From contig JBDTLT010000042.1 in NCBI GenBank assembly GCA_039934635.1, positions 1 through 31,562 of the forward strand: a stretch of DNA of 31,562 nucleotides, given 5' to 3'. The position numbers were made by a program, and so were the translations under genes. The notes under the pieces were generated by a model. That model made no database searches and was not told where the DNA came from. It was given only the letters and a program-made list of their open reading frames with translations. Shown here in pieces: positions 21,681 through 29,983 of the stretch. This stretch comes from DATLFA01 sp039934635 (lineage in GTDB: Bacteria > Actinomycetota > Acidimicrobiia > Acidimicrobiales > WLNW01). Each line of letters opens with the position of its first letter. The first letter of the stretch is position 1.

Positions 21681-22594
21681 CCTCTCTCGTTCCTCGCCTC
21701 GACTCGATCGCGACGCTGCCGACGCTGCCCAAAGCGGCGCAACTGCACGGGTGGCGGCGCACGTGGTACCGCTTCCGGCAACGCAAGTCGGCGGTGATCG
21801 CGCTGGCGTTCGTTCTCCTGATGGTGCTGATCGGGGTCCTCGCTCCGGTGCTCGCGCCGCACGATCCCGCCGAACAGGGTGGTTTCAGCGAACGGTTCGC
21901 CGGCTTCTCGAGCGACCATTGGCTCGGCACCGATCATCTGGCTCGAGACGTGCTGTCGCGCATGATGTTCGGCCTGCGCACGTCGCTCCTGGCCTGCGTG
22001 TTGGCCGTCGTGATCGGGGTGACCGCCGGTTTCATCATCGGCGTGCTCAGTGGCTACGTCGGCGGCTTCGTCGACTCGCTGCTGATGCGACTGGTCGACG
22101 GCATCTTGTCGATACCGGGCCTGCTGATGGTCATGGCCATCGTCGGCATCTTGGGGCCGGGGCTGCGCAACGCAATGATCGGTCTGTCGGTTGTCTTCAC
22201 ACCGGTGTTCGCGCGCCTCGTGCGCGGGCAAGTGCTGTCCACGAAGGAAGACGTCTACGTCGAAGCGGCGCGTGTGATGGGGGCCAAGGACTCGCGAATC
22301 GTCTTTCGCCACATCGTGCCCAACTCGATCGCGCCGATCATCGTGCAGGCACTCATGACGATGGGTCTTGCGCTGTTGGTCGAGGGAACGCTGGCGTACC
22401 TCGGCCTCTCGGTCAAGCCGCCGAAGACGAGCCTCGGCAGTCTCCTGCAGCAGGGCTTCGCCTTCAAAGAGCGCAGCCAGCGCATGATCTGGCTACCGGG
22501 TCTGGCCATCACGACGTTGTCGTGGGCGTTCAACGTGATCGCCGACGGTCTGCGTGACGCCATCGGGCGTCAAGAGATCGGAGGCGGCGCGTGA
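21677..22594 (+). CDS. ABC permease, DppC/OppC type
   Basis: A 305-residue permease with the DppC-type N-terminus: a cytoplasmic lead, then RFRQRKSAVIALAFVLLMVLIGVLAPVLAPHDP. Then comes HWLGTDHLARDVLSRMMFGLRTSLL, the family's GTDxxGRD-like block with Leu-Ala in place of Gly. The coupling segment is EDVYVEAARVMGAKDSRIVFRHIVPN. It pairs with the preceding permease. Start and stop are both in four-base overlaps (ATGA upstream, GTGA downstream), so the last three transporter genes are translationally coupled. Confidence 0.94.
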   Translation: MTSLVPRLDSIATLPTLPKAAQLHGWRRTWYRFRQRKSAVIALAFVLLMVLIGVLAPVLAPHDPAEQGGFSERFAGFSSDHWLGTDHLARDVLSRMMFGLRTSLLACVLAVVIGVTAGFIIGVLSGYVGGFVDSLLMRLVDGILSIPGLLMVMAIVGILGPGLRNAMIGLSVVFTPVFARLVRGQVLSTKEDVYVEAARVMGAKDSRIVFRHIVPNSIAPIIVQALMTMGLALLVEGTLAYLGLSVKPPKTSLGSLLQQGFAFKERSQRMIWLPGLAITTLSWAFNVIADGLRDAIGRQEIGGGA

Positions 22595-24615
22595 CCTTGC
22601 TCGAGGTCGACGGTCTCGGCGTCGAGGTCAAGCGCTACGGCAAGTGGGTGCGCGTCGTCGACGACGTGTCGTTCTCGATCGCCGAGGGTGAAACCTTGGG
22701 CCTGGTCGGTGAAAGCGGCTCGGGTAAGAGCCTCACGGCGAGCGCAGTGATGAACTTGCTGCCGCCGTCGGTCCGTCGCGCCGCCGGGTCGGTGACCTTC
22801 GAAGGCCGTGTGGTGTCGACGCTGTCGCAGCACGATTTCCGCCAGTTGCGGGGCCCCAAGATGGCGATGGTCTTCCAAGACCCGCAGAACTCGCTCAACC
22901 CCGCGTACACCGTGGGCAATCAGTTGGTCGAGGCCATCCGCACGCACCACGACATGAACAAGAACGAGGCGCGCGACCGTGCGGTCGAGTTGCTCGAGCG
23001 CGTCGGCATCAAGCACCCGCGCGATCGCCTCGGCGACTATCCGCACCAGTTCTCCGGCGGCATGGCGCAGCGCGTGATGATCGCCTTGGCCATCTCCTCG
23101 CAACCAAGATTACTCATCGCCGACGAGCCGACCACCGCACTCGACGTCACCGTGCAAGCACAGATCCTGCGACTCTTGCACTCGCTGCGCGACGAGTACG
23201 GCATGTCGCTGCTGCTGATCTCCCACGATCTGTCGGTAATTGCCGAGATGTGCGACCGCGTCGCAGTGATGTACGCGGGCCAGCTCGTCGAGACCGGCGA
23301 CACACGCAAGGTGTTCGTCATCCCTACGCATCCGTACACAGAGGCGTTACTCGGTTCGCATCCGGGCCCGCACACCAAAGGCGGTGTGCTGATCGCGATT
23401 CCGGGCACGGTGCCTGATCCGAGTGCGATGCCGACCGGATGCCGCTTTCATACCCGTTGCCAGTACGCAATCGAGGCGTGCATCGATGCGCCACCGCCCC
23501 TCATCGATCGGGGCGGCACGCAAGTGCGCTGCATCCGAGTCGGCGAGATCGTTCTCCAAGGCTCTCGTGCGACCACTGCGCCCGCACCGACCGCGCCCGT
23601 CGAATTTGTCCACCGCGATCCGTTGCTCGTCGTCAGCGACCTCACCAAGGACTATGCGGTCGGCGGGGGCGTGTTCGGCCGGGCCAAGCGCACGATCCGC
23701 GCCGTCGACGAGGTCAACATCGACGTGTTGCCGGGCGAGTCCGTCGGGCTCGTCGGCGAGAGCGGCGCCGGCAAGACGACCGTCGGCCGCCTCGTACTCG
23801 GGCTGGTCACTCCGTCGTCGGGCACCGTGACCTTCGAAGGCGTCGACAGCTCCACCCTGAGCAAGAGCGCGTTGCGGGCGCAGCGCCGTGACATCCAGGT
23901 CATCTACCAAAACCCCTACGCGTCGCTCGATCCGCAGATGACGGTGGGCGACTCCGTCGCCGAGCCGCTCGACATCCACATGAAGCTCTCGGCCGACGCA
24001 CGGCGTGAACGCATCGTCGAGCTGCTGGGACAAGTCGGGCTCGACCAGACGTATCGCTACCGCTATCCGCATCAGCTATCGGGCGGTCAACGCCAACGCG
24101 TCGCGATCGCGCGAGCGCTGGCGCTCAAGCCGAAGCTCATCGTGTGCGACGAGCCGATCAGCTCGCTCGACGTCTCCACGCAGGCGCAGGTGATCAATCT
24201 GCTGAACGACCTCAAGCGCGACACCGGCATCGCGTACCTATTCGTCGGTCACGACCTCGAGGTCGTGCATCACATCAGTGACCGCGTCGCCGTCATGTAC
24301 CTCGGGCGAGTGGTCGAGTGGGGCCCGAGCGAAGAGGTCTACGCCAACCCGCGCCATCCGTACACACGGATGCTGCTCGGTTCGGTGCTGTCGATGGATC
24401 CGACCAATCGGCGCTTGATGACGATGTCGGACGACACCGGCACTCAACAGGCCCCGCCGGAAGGCGGTTGCCCCTTCGCGCCGCGCTGCCCTGACGTCAT
24501 CGACGCCTGCCTCACCACCGATCCTCCGCCGGTTTCGGTTCGCGGTGTCAGCGTGCGCTGCATCCGTGTGGTCCCCGAGATGGCCGGGAGCGCCGGCACT
24601 GCCAGCACTCACTAG
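22591..24615 (+). CDS. Fused double ABC ATPase (DppD-DppF type)
   Basis: A 674-residue protein with two complete nucleotide-binding domains in one chain. Domain 1 has Walker A GESGSGKS (40-47), signature FSGGM (154-158), Walker B LLIADEP (174-180) and His212. Domain 2 has GESGAGKT (389-396), LSGGQ (496-500), LIVCDEP (516-522) and GHDLE. After each domain there is the cysteine-containing oligopeptide-ATPase extension (GCRFHTRCQYAIEAC and GCPFAPRCPDVIDAC). In most bacteria these are two proteins. It powers import by the two upstream permeases. The start is a GTG overlapping the DppC-like stop, and the gene is followed by tandem hairpins. Confidence 0.95.
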   Translation: MTLLEVDGLGVEVKRYGKWVRVVDDVSFSIAEGETLGLVGESGSGKSLTASAVMNLLPPSVRRAAGSVTFEGRVVSTLSQHDFRQLRGPKMAMVFQDPQNSLNPAYTVGNQLVEAIRTHHDMNKNEARDRAVELLERVGIKHPRDRLGDYPHQFSGGMAQRVMIALAISSQPRLLIADEPTTALDVTVQAQILRLLHSLRDEYGMSLLLISHDLSVIAEMCDRVAVMYAGQLVETGDTRKVFVIPTHPYTEALLGSHPGPHTKGGVLIAIPGTVPDPSAMPTGCRFHTRCQYAIEACIDAPPPLIDRGGTQVRCIRVGEIVLQGSRATTAPAPTAPVEFVHRDPLLVVSDLTKDYAVGGGVFGRAKRTIRAVDEVNIDVLPGESVGLVGESGAGKTTVGRLVLGLVTPSSGTVTFEGVDSSTLSKSALRAQRRDIQVIYQNPYASLDPQMTVGDSVAEPLDIHMKLSADARRERIVELLGQVGLDQTYRYRYPHQLSGGQRQRVAIARALALKPKLIVCDEPISSLDVSTQAQVINLLNDLKRDTGIAYLFVGHDLEVVHHISDRVAVMYLGRVVEWGPSEEVYANPRHPYTRMLLGSVLSMDPTNRRLMTMSDDTGTQQAPPEGGCPFAPRCPDVIDACLTTDPPPVSVRGVSVRCIRVVPEMAGSAGTASTH

Positions 24616-24651
24616 TGCGGCTCCGCCGCAACGGATGGGCGGCTGCGCCGC
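24616..24651. terminator. Tandem hairpins between convergent genes
   Basis: TGCGGC-TCC-GCCGCA (24616-24630) and GCGGC-TGC-GCCGC (24639-24651) are two short, very similar stem-loops directly after the transporter operon stop. They lie before the end of the opposite hydrolase gene. There is no U tract, but position and duplication suggest a bidirectional terminator or 3' end stabiliser. Confidence 0.55.
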
Positions 24652-24679
24652 GGCTGAATAACGATCGCTACGGTACGAG

Positions 24680-25609
24680 CTAGGCGAGGTCGGCCAAGAA
24701 CGGTGTGATCGCCTCGAGGAAGCCCGGCGTGTTGCCGGAGTGCACGTTGTGGCCGCAATTGGGCACGGTCACGAGCCTTCCGTTCGGCAGCGCGTCGACG
24801 AAGCGGACCGCCGCTTCGGGTTCGAGGATGTTGGACTCCGCGCCGCGCAGCACGAGCACCGGGCACGTCATGGTGCGGACGTGATCGAGCGTCAACTCGG
24901 AGTTGCGCAGCGGGATACGTCGGTGATCGACCTTGCTGATGTACTTGCCGTCGGCGCGGCGCAACATGTTGTACTTGACGGTGCGCTCGATGTGCGCACG
25001 TGTGCGGAACGGGTCGTACTTCTGCACGTTGTCGAGGAAGATCTCGAGATCGTCGAACTCGATGTTGTTCACGACGAAGTGCTGGATTGTCTTGGAGCCT
25101 TCCGGGGAGATCTCGGGGCCGACGTCGACGATGACGAATGCACGCGCCAGGCCGGGATGCTGGGTGGCCATGGTCAGTGAGATGCGCCCACCCATCGAAT
25201 GCCCGAACACGATCGGGTCGCGGAGTTGTTGATCGGCGATGAACGCGACCGCGTCGCCGACCATGGAGTCGATCGAATAGTCCTGCTCGCGGTTCCACTC
25301 GGAGTCACCATGCCCGCGCTGGTCGAGTGCGAACACGTGATAGCGGTCGGACAAGTGCAGGCTGACGAGGTCCCACGAGTGCGAGGACTGGTTGCCGCCG
25401 TGGAGCAACAAGATCTGCGGCCGGCCCGGCTCGCCCCATTCCGAGAAGTGGAACCGTTGACTGCGCACGACCGTGTGGCGCGAGACGTAGCGCACGTCGG
25501 GCGAATGCGGTATGCCCAGATCGCCCGCGCTCGCGAGGAGGCTGGCGAATTCGGGAGACTGCGTCATGTCGCGCGGAGACAGATCTTGAGCGAACTCGTT
25601 GAGATACAT
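24680..25609 (-). CDS. Alpha/beta-hydrolase fold enzyme
   Basis: A 309-residue hydrolase. The oxyanion-hole strand is ILLLHGGNQSSHSWD (66-80), the nucleophile elbow is GHSMGG with Ser138, and the late His is in PNCGHNVHSGN near residue 290. The strand PVLVLRGAESN ends at the acid position, where Glu rather than Asp may serve. DQRGHGDSEW is the usual cap-entry loop. An N-terminal extension of about 40 residues precedes the fold. The ATG lies four bases after the stop of the upstream LLM gene with an AGG site, so they are co-translated. Substrate unknown; C-C hydrolase, esterase and lactonase activities are all possible. Confidence 0.9.
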   Translation of the reverse strand: MYLNEFAQDLSPRDMTQSPEFASLLASAGDLGIPHSPDVRYVSRHTVVRSQRFHFSEWGEPGRPQILLLHGGNQSSHSWDLVSLHLSDRYHVFALDQRGHGDSEWNREQDYSIDSMVGDAVAFIADQQLRDPIVFGHSMGGRISLTMATQHPGLARAFVIVDVGPEISPEGSKTIQHFVVNNIEFDDLEIFLDNVQKYDPFRTRAHIERTVKYNMLRRADGKYISKVDHRRIPLRNSELTLDHVRTMTCPVLVLRGAESNILEPEAAVRFVDALPNGRLVTVPNCGHNVHSGNTPGFLEAITPFLADLA

Positions 25610-25613
25610 CGAC

Positions 25614-26756
25614 CTACAGAGCCTTGAAGTGGGGGATGACCTTCTCGCCCCAGATGCGGATGGTATTCAGTTGCTGTTCTTGCGTGAGTGTTCCCATTTG
25701 GATGAGACACATCACGTTATCGACGCCGGCTGTGGCAAGCCGGTCGACGTACTCGATAGCCGTGTCCGCGTCGCCGAATGCGTGATCGGTGTTGTAGAGC
25801 GGCGACGCCGCGGTCGCCGGCGCTTCACCACGCGCGACTGCGGCACGGGCCGCGTCGAGGTGCTCTTTCATATAGGCGACGTTGTCGACCTTGTCGGTGC
25901 CCCGTGCCGGAGCGACGCCGTTGGGTGCCGACCAATGCGTGATCGCTTCGGCGAAGAAACGCAACGCACGGGCCCCGATGCGCAACGCTTCTTCGCGATC
26001 GTCGTCGAGTAAGAACGTAGGACATAGGGCCACGAACTCGTCGTTGATCTGGCCGGGTGACACGCAGTGATCGGGGTCACGCGTGGTGCGCTCTTCGTCG
26101 AACATGCGGCGCATGTCGCCGATCGCTTCGGGGCCACCGAACCCGAGCACCATCGGCCCGACGCCATACTGCGCGGCGCGTTTCACGGTCTCGGGGTTGG
26201 TGCACGCGAGGTACAGCGGCGGATGCGGCATCTGCACCGGCCGCGGCACGACGGTATGCGGCGGTCGCCCCGGCGGTGGGTGGATCTTGAGCAGTTCGGA
26301 TTCCCACTCGATGGTCTCTTGGCGCCAGCAGTGCCCGATGAAGCGGAGCGTCTCCTTCAGTTGCGCGGCGGTCAACTCGGGATCGACGCCGCAGAGCGCC
26401 ATCTCTTGCGCGGTGCCACCGCGGGCTGCGCCGAGGTTGAGTCGACCGTCGGAAATCACGTCGAGCATTGCGGCCCGTTCGGCGACGCGCGCGGGGTGGT
26501 TGTAGCCAAACGGCATACACACCGCCGCGTGCCCGATGCGGATACGCGACGTGCGTGCCGCGACCGCAGTGAGAAAGATCTCGGGCGCGCTCATGTGTGA
26601 ATACTCGACGAGCGAGTGATGCTCCACGGCCCAGATTCCGTCGAAGCCCATCTCTTCCGCATAGATGGCTTGGTCGACACAGTTCCTGATCGCCTGCCGC
26701 TCTACGTCGGGTGTTCCGAACTCGACCTGGGCTTCGAAGATCATGGAAAACTTCAC
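25614..26756 (-). CDS. LLM-class flavin-dependent oxidoreductase
   Basis: A 380-residue luciferase-like TIM-barrel of the longer, LuxA-like kind. It begins KFSMIFEAQVEFG, followed by GFDGIWAVEHHSLVEYSHMSAPEIFLTAVAARTSRIRIGHAAVCMPFGYNHPARVAERAAMLDVISDGR, given here only as a family landmark in pieces: the EHH pair (about 50) and the NHPARVAE and SDGR segments. GAARGGTAQEM follows. I chose the GTG at 26756 because GAGGGGG precedes it by five bases; an ATG at 26786 would add ten residues upstream of that site. It forms an operon with the hydrolase. Such pairs often act in monooxygenation followed by hydrolysis, which is inference. Confidence 0.9.
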   Translation of the reverse strand: MKFSMIFEAQVEFGTPDVERQAIRNCVDQAIYAEEMGFDGIWAVEHHSLVEYSHMSAPEIFLTAVAARTSRIRIGHAAVCMPFGYNHPARVAERAAMLDVISDGRLNLGAARGGTAQEMALCGVDPELTAAQLKETLRFIGHCWRQETIEWESELLKIHPPPGRPPHTVVPRPVQMPHPPLYLACTNPETVKRAAQYGVGPMVLGFGGPEAIGDMRRMFDEERTTRDPDHCVSPGQINDEFVALCPTFLLDDDREEALRIGARALRFFAEAITHWSAPNGVAPARGTDKVDNVAYMKEHLDAARAAVARGEAPATAASPLYNTDHAFGDADTAIEYVDRLATAGVDNVMCLIQMGTLTQEQQLNTIRIWGEKVIPHFKAL

Positions 26757-26822
26757 GGGAACCCCCTCGAAGTACCATCGTCGCATACCCCCATCGCCCG
26801 TGACGGCGAAGTGACGGTACGC

Positions 26823-26848
26823 TCACTACTGACTCACTACTGACTCAC
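26823..26848. repeat. 11-base tandem repeat upstream of a possible winged-helix gene
   Basis: TCACTACTGAC occurs twice head to tail (26823-26833 and 26834-26844), followed by a partial third copy, TCAC. The spacing of about one helical turn and the position 20-45 bases before the start at 26869 would suit cooperative protein binding. It lies between divergent genes. Confidence 0.7.
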
Positions 26849-26868
26849 CGCGACACGCCGATGGAACG

Positions 26869-27333
26869 ATGAAGGGGCACGCGATCTTGAGCGCTCTCAG
26901 AGGTTCGCTGCGCCAGCTGCTCGGGCAGATGGAACAACTCGAACGGTCGGCCGAGCGCGGCGGTGCGTGGTTCTCGCCCGTGCACATCGCCGAGACATTT
27001 CCCGGCCCCGGCATCGACGCAGAGGCCGTCGCCAAGGAGCTCGCCATTCTGTTGCAGCTCGGTCACGTACGGGCGCCGTCCCAGGGCCTCGGGCCGCAGA
27101 CGGTGACCGCGTCGACCAATTTCGGGTTGACCGAAGCGGGCCGCTCGCTGGTACAGCCGACGCGACTCACCGTGATGCGCATGGACGACGCCGAGCTCGA
27201 TCGGCGGTTCCGTGCGGCCGAGCGTGAGCTGCTCGCGGCGGGACCAGGGGCGTTCGACGAGATCAACACCCTCAATGCGTACCTGGTCGAGTGGTACGCC
27301 CGAGGGAATCGCTGGGATTGGCCGTTCTTTTAG
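26869..27333 (+). CDS. Hypothetical protein, possible winged-helix domain
   Basis: A 154-residue soluble protein I do not recognise. Residues about 35-95 have a helix-helix-hairpin pattern (AEAVAKELAILLQLGHVRAP, then FGLTEAGRSLV) that resembles the recognition helix and wing of a MarR- or PadR-like winged-helix domain. The C-terminal half is helical and ends in an aromatic RWDWPFF. The ATG at 26869 overlaps the stop of a three-codon frame, ATG-GAA-CGA-TGA (26861-26872), which might be a chance feature. The tandem 11-base repeat just upstream is a candidate binding site for this protein itself. Confidence 0.7.
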   Translation: MKGHAILSALRGSLRQLLGQMEQLERSAERGGAWFSPVHIAETFPGPGIDAEAVAKELAILLQLGHVRAPSQGLGPQTVTASTNFGLTEAGRSLVQPTRLTVMRMDDAELDRRFRAAERELLAAGPGAFDEINTLNAYLVEWYARGNRWDWPFF

Positions 27334-27438
27334 GCCCTTCTCGACGCTTTCCCACAGCATTCTTGCGCGCCGAAGGTGGCGCTCGGCCGCTGGTCGGGCA
27401 CACTGGACCGAACATCTAGAGAGCTCGAGGTTTCGGCG

Positions 27439-27987
27439 GTGGCCTTCAAGGTCGGTACGAAAGTGGTCTACCCGTCGCACGGGATTGCCGAGATCGTCGG
27501 TCGTGAGACCCGGGTCATCAACGGAAAGAAGTATCGCTACCTGGTGTTGTTCGTGCCACAGCACGGCTGGGGCACCCTCGGGGGCATGCGGGTGCTGCTG
27601 CCCGAAGACCAGGCCGAGGCCGTCGGCGTACGTTCGGCGATCTCGGGCGACGATGCCGGCGAAGTGCTCGATCTGCTTGCGGTCACCGACGCCCGGGTGC
27701 CTTCCAACTGGTCTCGCCGGTTCAAGAACCATCAAGAGAAGCTGAAGTCGGGCGACGTGTACGAATGCGCCGAGGTCGTACGCAACCTCGCCCGGCGCAA
27801 GCAAGACGCGTCGCTGTCGGCCGCCGAGACCTCGATGTACGCCCAAGCGCGCCACACACTCGTGTCCGAGTTGGCCGTCTCGTGGAGCGTCGACGAAGTC
27901 GAAGCCGGACAGCGCATCGATGGCGCCCTCGGGCTGTCGTCGACCGACCGCGCCCCGGTCTGGCGCCCGCTCGATCAGCTGAGCTGA
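27439..27987 (+). CDS. carD: CarD-family RNA polymerase-binding transcription regulator
   Basis: A 182-residue protein with the CarD layout: an N-terminal RNAP-interacting Tudor-like domain (FKVGTKVVYPSHGIAEIVG, then KKYRYLVLFV) and a C-terminal helical DNA-minor-groove domain. The latter has the family hallmark PSNWSRRFKNHQEKLKSGD and VYECAEVVRNLARRKQDASLSAAE. CarD binds the RNAP beta lobe and stabilises open promoter complexes. The GTG at 27439 is chosen because it gives the standard MAFKVG start; a GTG at 27376 would add 21 atypical residues. The extra C-terminal 20 residues (DRAPVWRPLDQLS region) exceed many CarDs. Confidence 0.95.
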   Translation: MAFKVGTKVVYPSHGIAEIVGRETRVINGKKYRYLVLFVPQHGWGTLGGMRVLLPEDQAEAVGVRSAISGDDAGEVLDLLAVTDARVPSNWSRRFKNHQEKLKSGDVYECAEVVRNLARRKQDASLSAAETSMYAQARHTLVSELAVSWSVDEVEAGQRIDGALGLSSTDRAPVWRPLDQLS

Positions 27988-27990
27988 CGT

Positions 27991-28005
27991 CGCCGCCCGG
28001 CGGCG
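27991..28005 (+). terminator. GC hairpin after carD
   Basis: CGCCGC-CCG-GCGGCG is a six-base-pair stem with a three-base loop, placed three bases after the carD stop. No U tract follows, so it is a possible but weak intrinsic terminator. The next promoter-like box begins 15 bases later. Confidence 0.4.
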
Positions 28006-28020
28006 CAACAAGGCGAGGCG

Positions 28021-28026
28021 TACTGT
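28021..28026 (+). promoter_or_regulatory. Leaderless-type -10 box of the START-like gene
   Basis: TACTGT ends seven bases before the GTG start at 28034, and no Shine-Dalgarno sequence lies between them, so the transcript probably begins at the start codon. Confidence 0.5.
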
Positions 28027-28033
28027 TGGCCGC

Positions 28034-28510
28034 GTGGGTGCGCCCGTCGTGGTCGAGTACCGCGGATGCCATCGGTATCCGACGACGCCGCGGCGCGTGT
28101 GGGACGCCATCGGCGACGTCGATCAGATGGGCCTGTGGGGTTGGTTGCACGAGTTGCAGGCCGAAGGCCCGAGCTTGGTCACCGGTTCGATCCTGCACGG
28201 CGTCGTCGTACCCCCGCTGCCGTACCGACTGCGACTTCACATCGCGTTCGTGAGTTGCGTGCGCCCCACGCGCGTCGACGCGATCGTGTCGGGCGATCTG
28301 GTAGGCGATGCCCATCTGCGGCTGAAGCGTGAAGGGTCGGGCACAGAGATCACGGCGACGTGGACGCTCGAGATGATGCAGCCGGCGATGCGTTTCGCGG
28401 CTCGAGCCATGCCTCGTGTGATGCGATGGGGCCACGATCGGGTCGTCGACGCGACGGCCGAGGCGCTCGGCAAACGTCTGCAGAATCTCGCCGGCGACCC
28501 GGTCAACTGA
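28034..28510 (+). CDS. SRPBCC (START/polyketide-cyclase-like) family protein
   Basis: A 158-residue protein with the Bet v1/START pattern. It has a first strand, then TPRRVWDAIGDVDQMGLWG, the usual 'helix after strand 1' where START domains recognise a lipid-like ligand. Strands with GDLVGDAHLRLKREGSGTEITATWTLEMM follow, and then the long C-terminal helix (about 130-150). Such proteins bind or cyclise hydrophobic ligands. The GTG at 28034 has a TACTGT box seven bases upstream. Its end overlaps the convergent membrane protein gene by eight bases. Confidence 0.85.
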   Translation: MGAPVVVEYRGCHRYPTTPRRVWDAIGDVDQMGLWGWLHELQAEGPSLVTGSILHGVVVPPLPYRLRLHIAFVSCVRPTRVDAIVSGDLVGDAHLRLKREGSGTEITATWTLEMMQPAMRFAARAMPRVMRWGHDRVVDATAEALGKRLQNLAGDPVN

Positions 28511-29240
28511 AGCGGAACAGTGTCAGCGCAATCGCGAGTGCGACCATGCCCCATGCGAGCGCGTGCAGCGCCACTTCGAGCGGTCGCAGCAACGTCGACA
28601 GTTCGAGCGCGGTGACCGAGCCGTCGGTGCGCATCATCGTGCCATCGACCCGGGCCACCCGCCGGCGAAGATCACGCGCTGGCGAACTCAGGGTGCGCTG
28701 CGCCCATGAGATGAAGAAGGCCGCGATCGCGGCGAAGATCACGACACCGCTGATGTGCTCGGCCTGCGCGTAGTACGACGTGACGACCGGAAATGATCCC
28801 CAAGCGAGAGCGAACACGACGTCGGTGTGCAACCGGCCGCCGAACCACTCGAGGTTGTAGGCGAGCAACAGCACGGTACCGATGACAATGAACGGCAGCA
28901 GTCCGAGGCCGACGCGCGACAACGCGGCGACGCCGAGCGCGACCGACGCGGCGAGTCCGGCCGTCGCCGCGATCGACAGCGCAGTGTCCGAGAGCCCGGT
29001 TGCCAGTGGATGACCGTGCAACTCATCGAGGGCATGGGCGCTCACGCCGACGGCACAGAAGAAGGCGAGCAGTGTGGCGGCCAGTCGCACGCCGTCGACG
29101 TGGGGGGCAAGCGAGGCGCCGATCGCGACGTACGACAGGTGCCACGCCGTGTAAGGGGGGTGCAGGATGGTCCACCACCCGCGCACGCGACCCGGTTGCA
29201 GCGCATAGAACGCCGGGCGCGTCGTGCGCTCATCCGTCAC
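28503..29240 (-). CDS. Polytopic membrane protein, possibly UbiA-like
   Basis: A 245-residue membrane protein with about seven hydrophobic segments. The N-terminal part (TILHPPYTAWHLSYVAIGASLAP) leads into a helix ending with AHALDELHGHPL. By position this could correspond to the first Asp-rich motif of UbiA prenyltransferases, but only part of that motif is present. The second Asp-rich motif is not obvious. It starts 11 bases inside the end of the UbiE-like gene. A role in isoprenoid-quinone or other prenyl-lipid metabolism would fit its neighbour, but I cannot support it from residues alone. Confidence 0.8.
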   Translation of the reverse strand: MTDERTTRPAFYALQPGRVRGWWTILHPPYTAWHLSYVAIGASLAPHVDGVRLAATLLAFFCAVGVSAHALDELHGHPLATGLSDTALSIAATAGLAASVALGVAALSRVGLGLLPFIVIGTVLLLAYNLEWFGGRLHTDVVFALAWGSFPVVTSYYAQAEHISGVVIFAAIAAFFISWAQRTLSSPARDLRRRVARVDGTMMRTDGSVTALELSTLLRPLEVALHALAWGMVALAIALTLFRFS

Positions 29241-29970
29241 GCTTGCGCCCCCACATCACGAGCCCGCCGCCGAGGCTCATCAGCCGGGTGCCGACTTCGT
29301 CGATACCGGCGGCGCGCCAGGCTGCGATCGTCGCCGGCAACGGTAGGCGGCGATAGTGATTCGAGATGCTCGGCCCGAGGAAGCGTCCCACGTGCCACCA
29401 CGAACGACCGCCGGTCAGGCCGCCGGCGAGGGGCAGCACGATCCGCGTGTAGAGCCACCACCACATGCGCCAGAACCGGCTGGGTGGTACGAAGAACTCG
29501 AGGCTGGCGATGGCGCCGCCCGGCTTCACGACGCGCGCCAGTTCGCGCAACGTCGCCTCCGCGTCGTCGACGTAGCGCAACAGGTAAGTGAACGTCAACG
29601 CGTCGAAGGACGCGTCGGCGAAGGGCAACTGCACCGCGCTGCCGATGACGAGATCGATGCGTTCACCGAGATGCGCGTGTTCGATCTTTGCCGCCCCGAA
29701 CCCCAGCATCTGCGCCGAGAGGTCGATGCCGATGACGCGGGCCGGTGAGCGGCCGACGAGTTGCAGCGCAACGCCGGCAGTTCCGGTGGCGACGTCGAGC
29801 ACGAGCGGCGGCTTCTCGTCGATGGTATGGCCGGCGATCGCACGATCGACCATGGCGCGGCGCCAACGCCGGTTTTGCCCGAAGGACAACAACTCGGCGA
29901 GCAGGTCGTAGCGACGGGGGAGACCCGCGAACAGTTGGCGAGCGAAGTCGTGCGCGGGCTCGCGCTTCAT
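29230..29970 (-). CDS. UbiE/MenG-type class I methyltransferase
   Basis: A 246-residue methyltransferase with the UbiE/MenG N-terminus (FAGLPRRYDLLAELLSFGQNRRWRR, residues 14-38) and SAM motif I LDVATGTAG (58-66). The acidic end of beta2 is IGIDLSAQML, and motif II-like ALTFTYLLRYVDD and VKPGGAIASLEF come next. UbiE/MenG enzymes methylate demethylmenaquinone or related quinols. The NFRF-like tail of true MenG is replaced by a segment with GGRSWWHVGRFLGPSISNHYRRLP, which still resembles the family. It lies 13 bases after the LLM gene and overlaps the membrane gene by 11 bases, forming a three-gene operon. Confidence 0.85.
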   Translation of the reverse strand: MKREPAHDFARQLFAGLPRRYDLLAELLSFGQNRRWRRAMVDRAIAGHTIDEKPPLVLDVATGTAGVALQLVGRSPARVIGIDLSAQMLGFGAAKIEHAHLGERIDLVIGSAVQLPFADASFDALTFTYLLRYVDDAEATLRELARVVKPGGAIASLEFFVPPSRFWRMWWWLYTRIVLPLAGGLTGGRSWWHVGRFLGPSISNHYRRLPLPATIAAWRAAGIDEVGTRLMSLGGGLVMWGRKRDG

Positions 29971-29983
29971 GGTGTGGCGTCGA

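Noticed and set aside
23641..24615. Two separate ATPase genes instead of one fused gene
   Set aside because: The frame is continuous through the linker (about residues 320-345) with no stop or internal ribosome site that would create a second start.
26861..26872. Three-codon frame ATG-GAA-CGA-TGA overlapping the next start
   Set aside because: Too short to support without expression data and not preceded by a ribosome site; noted only as a curiosity in the gene entry.
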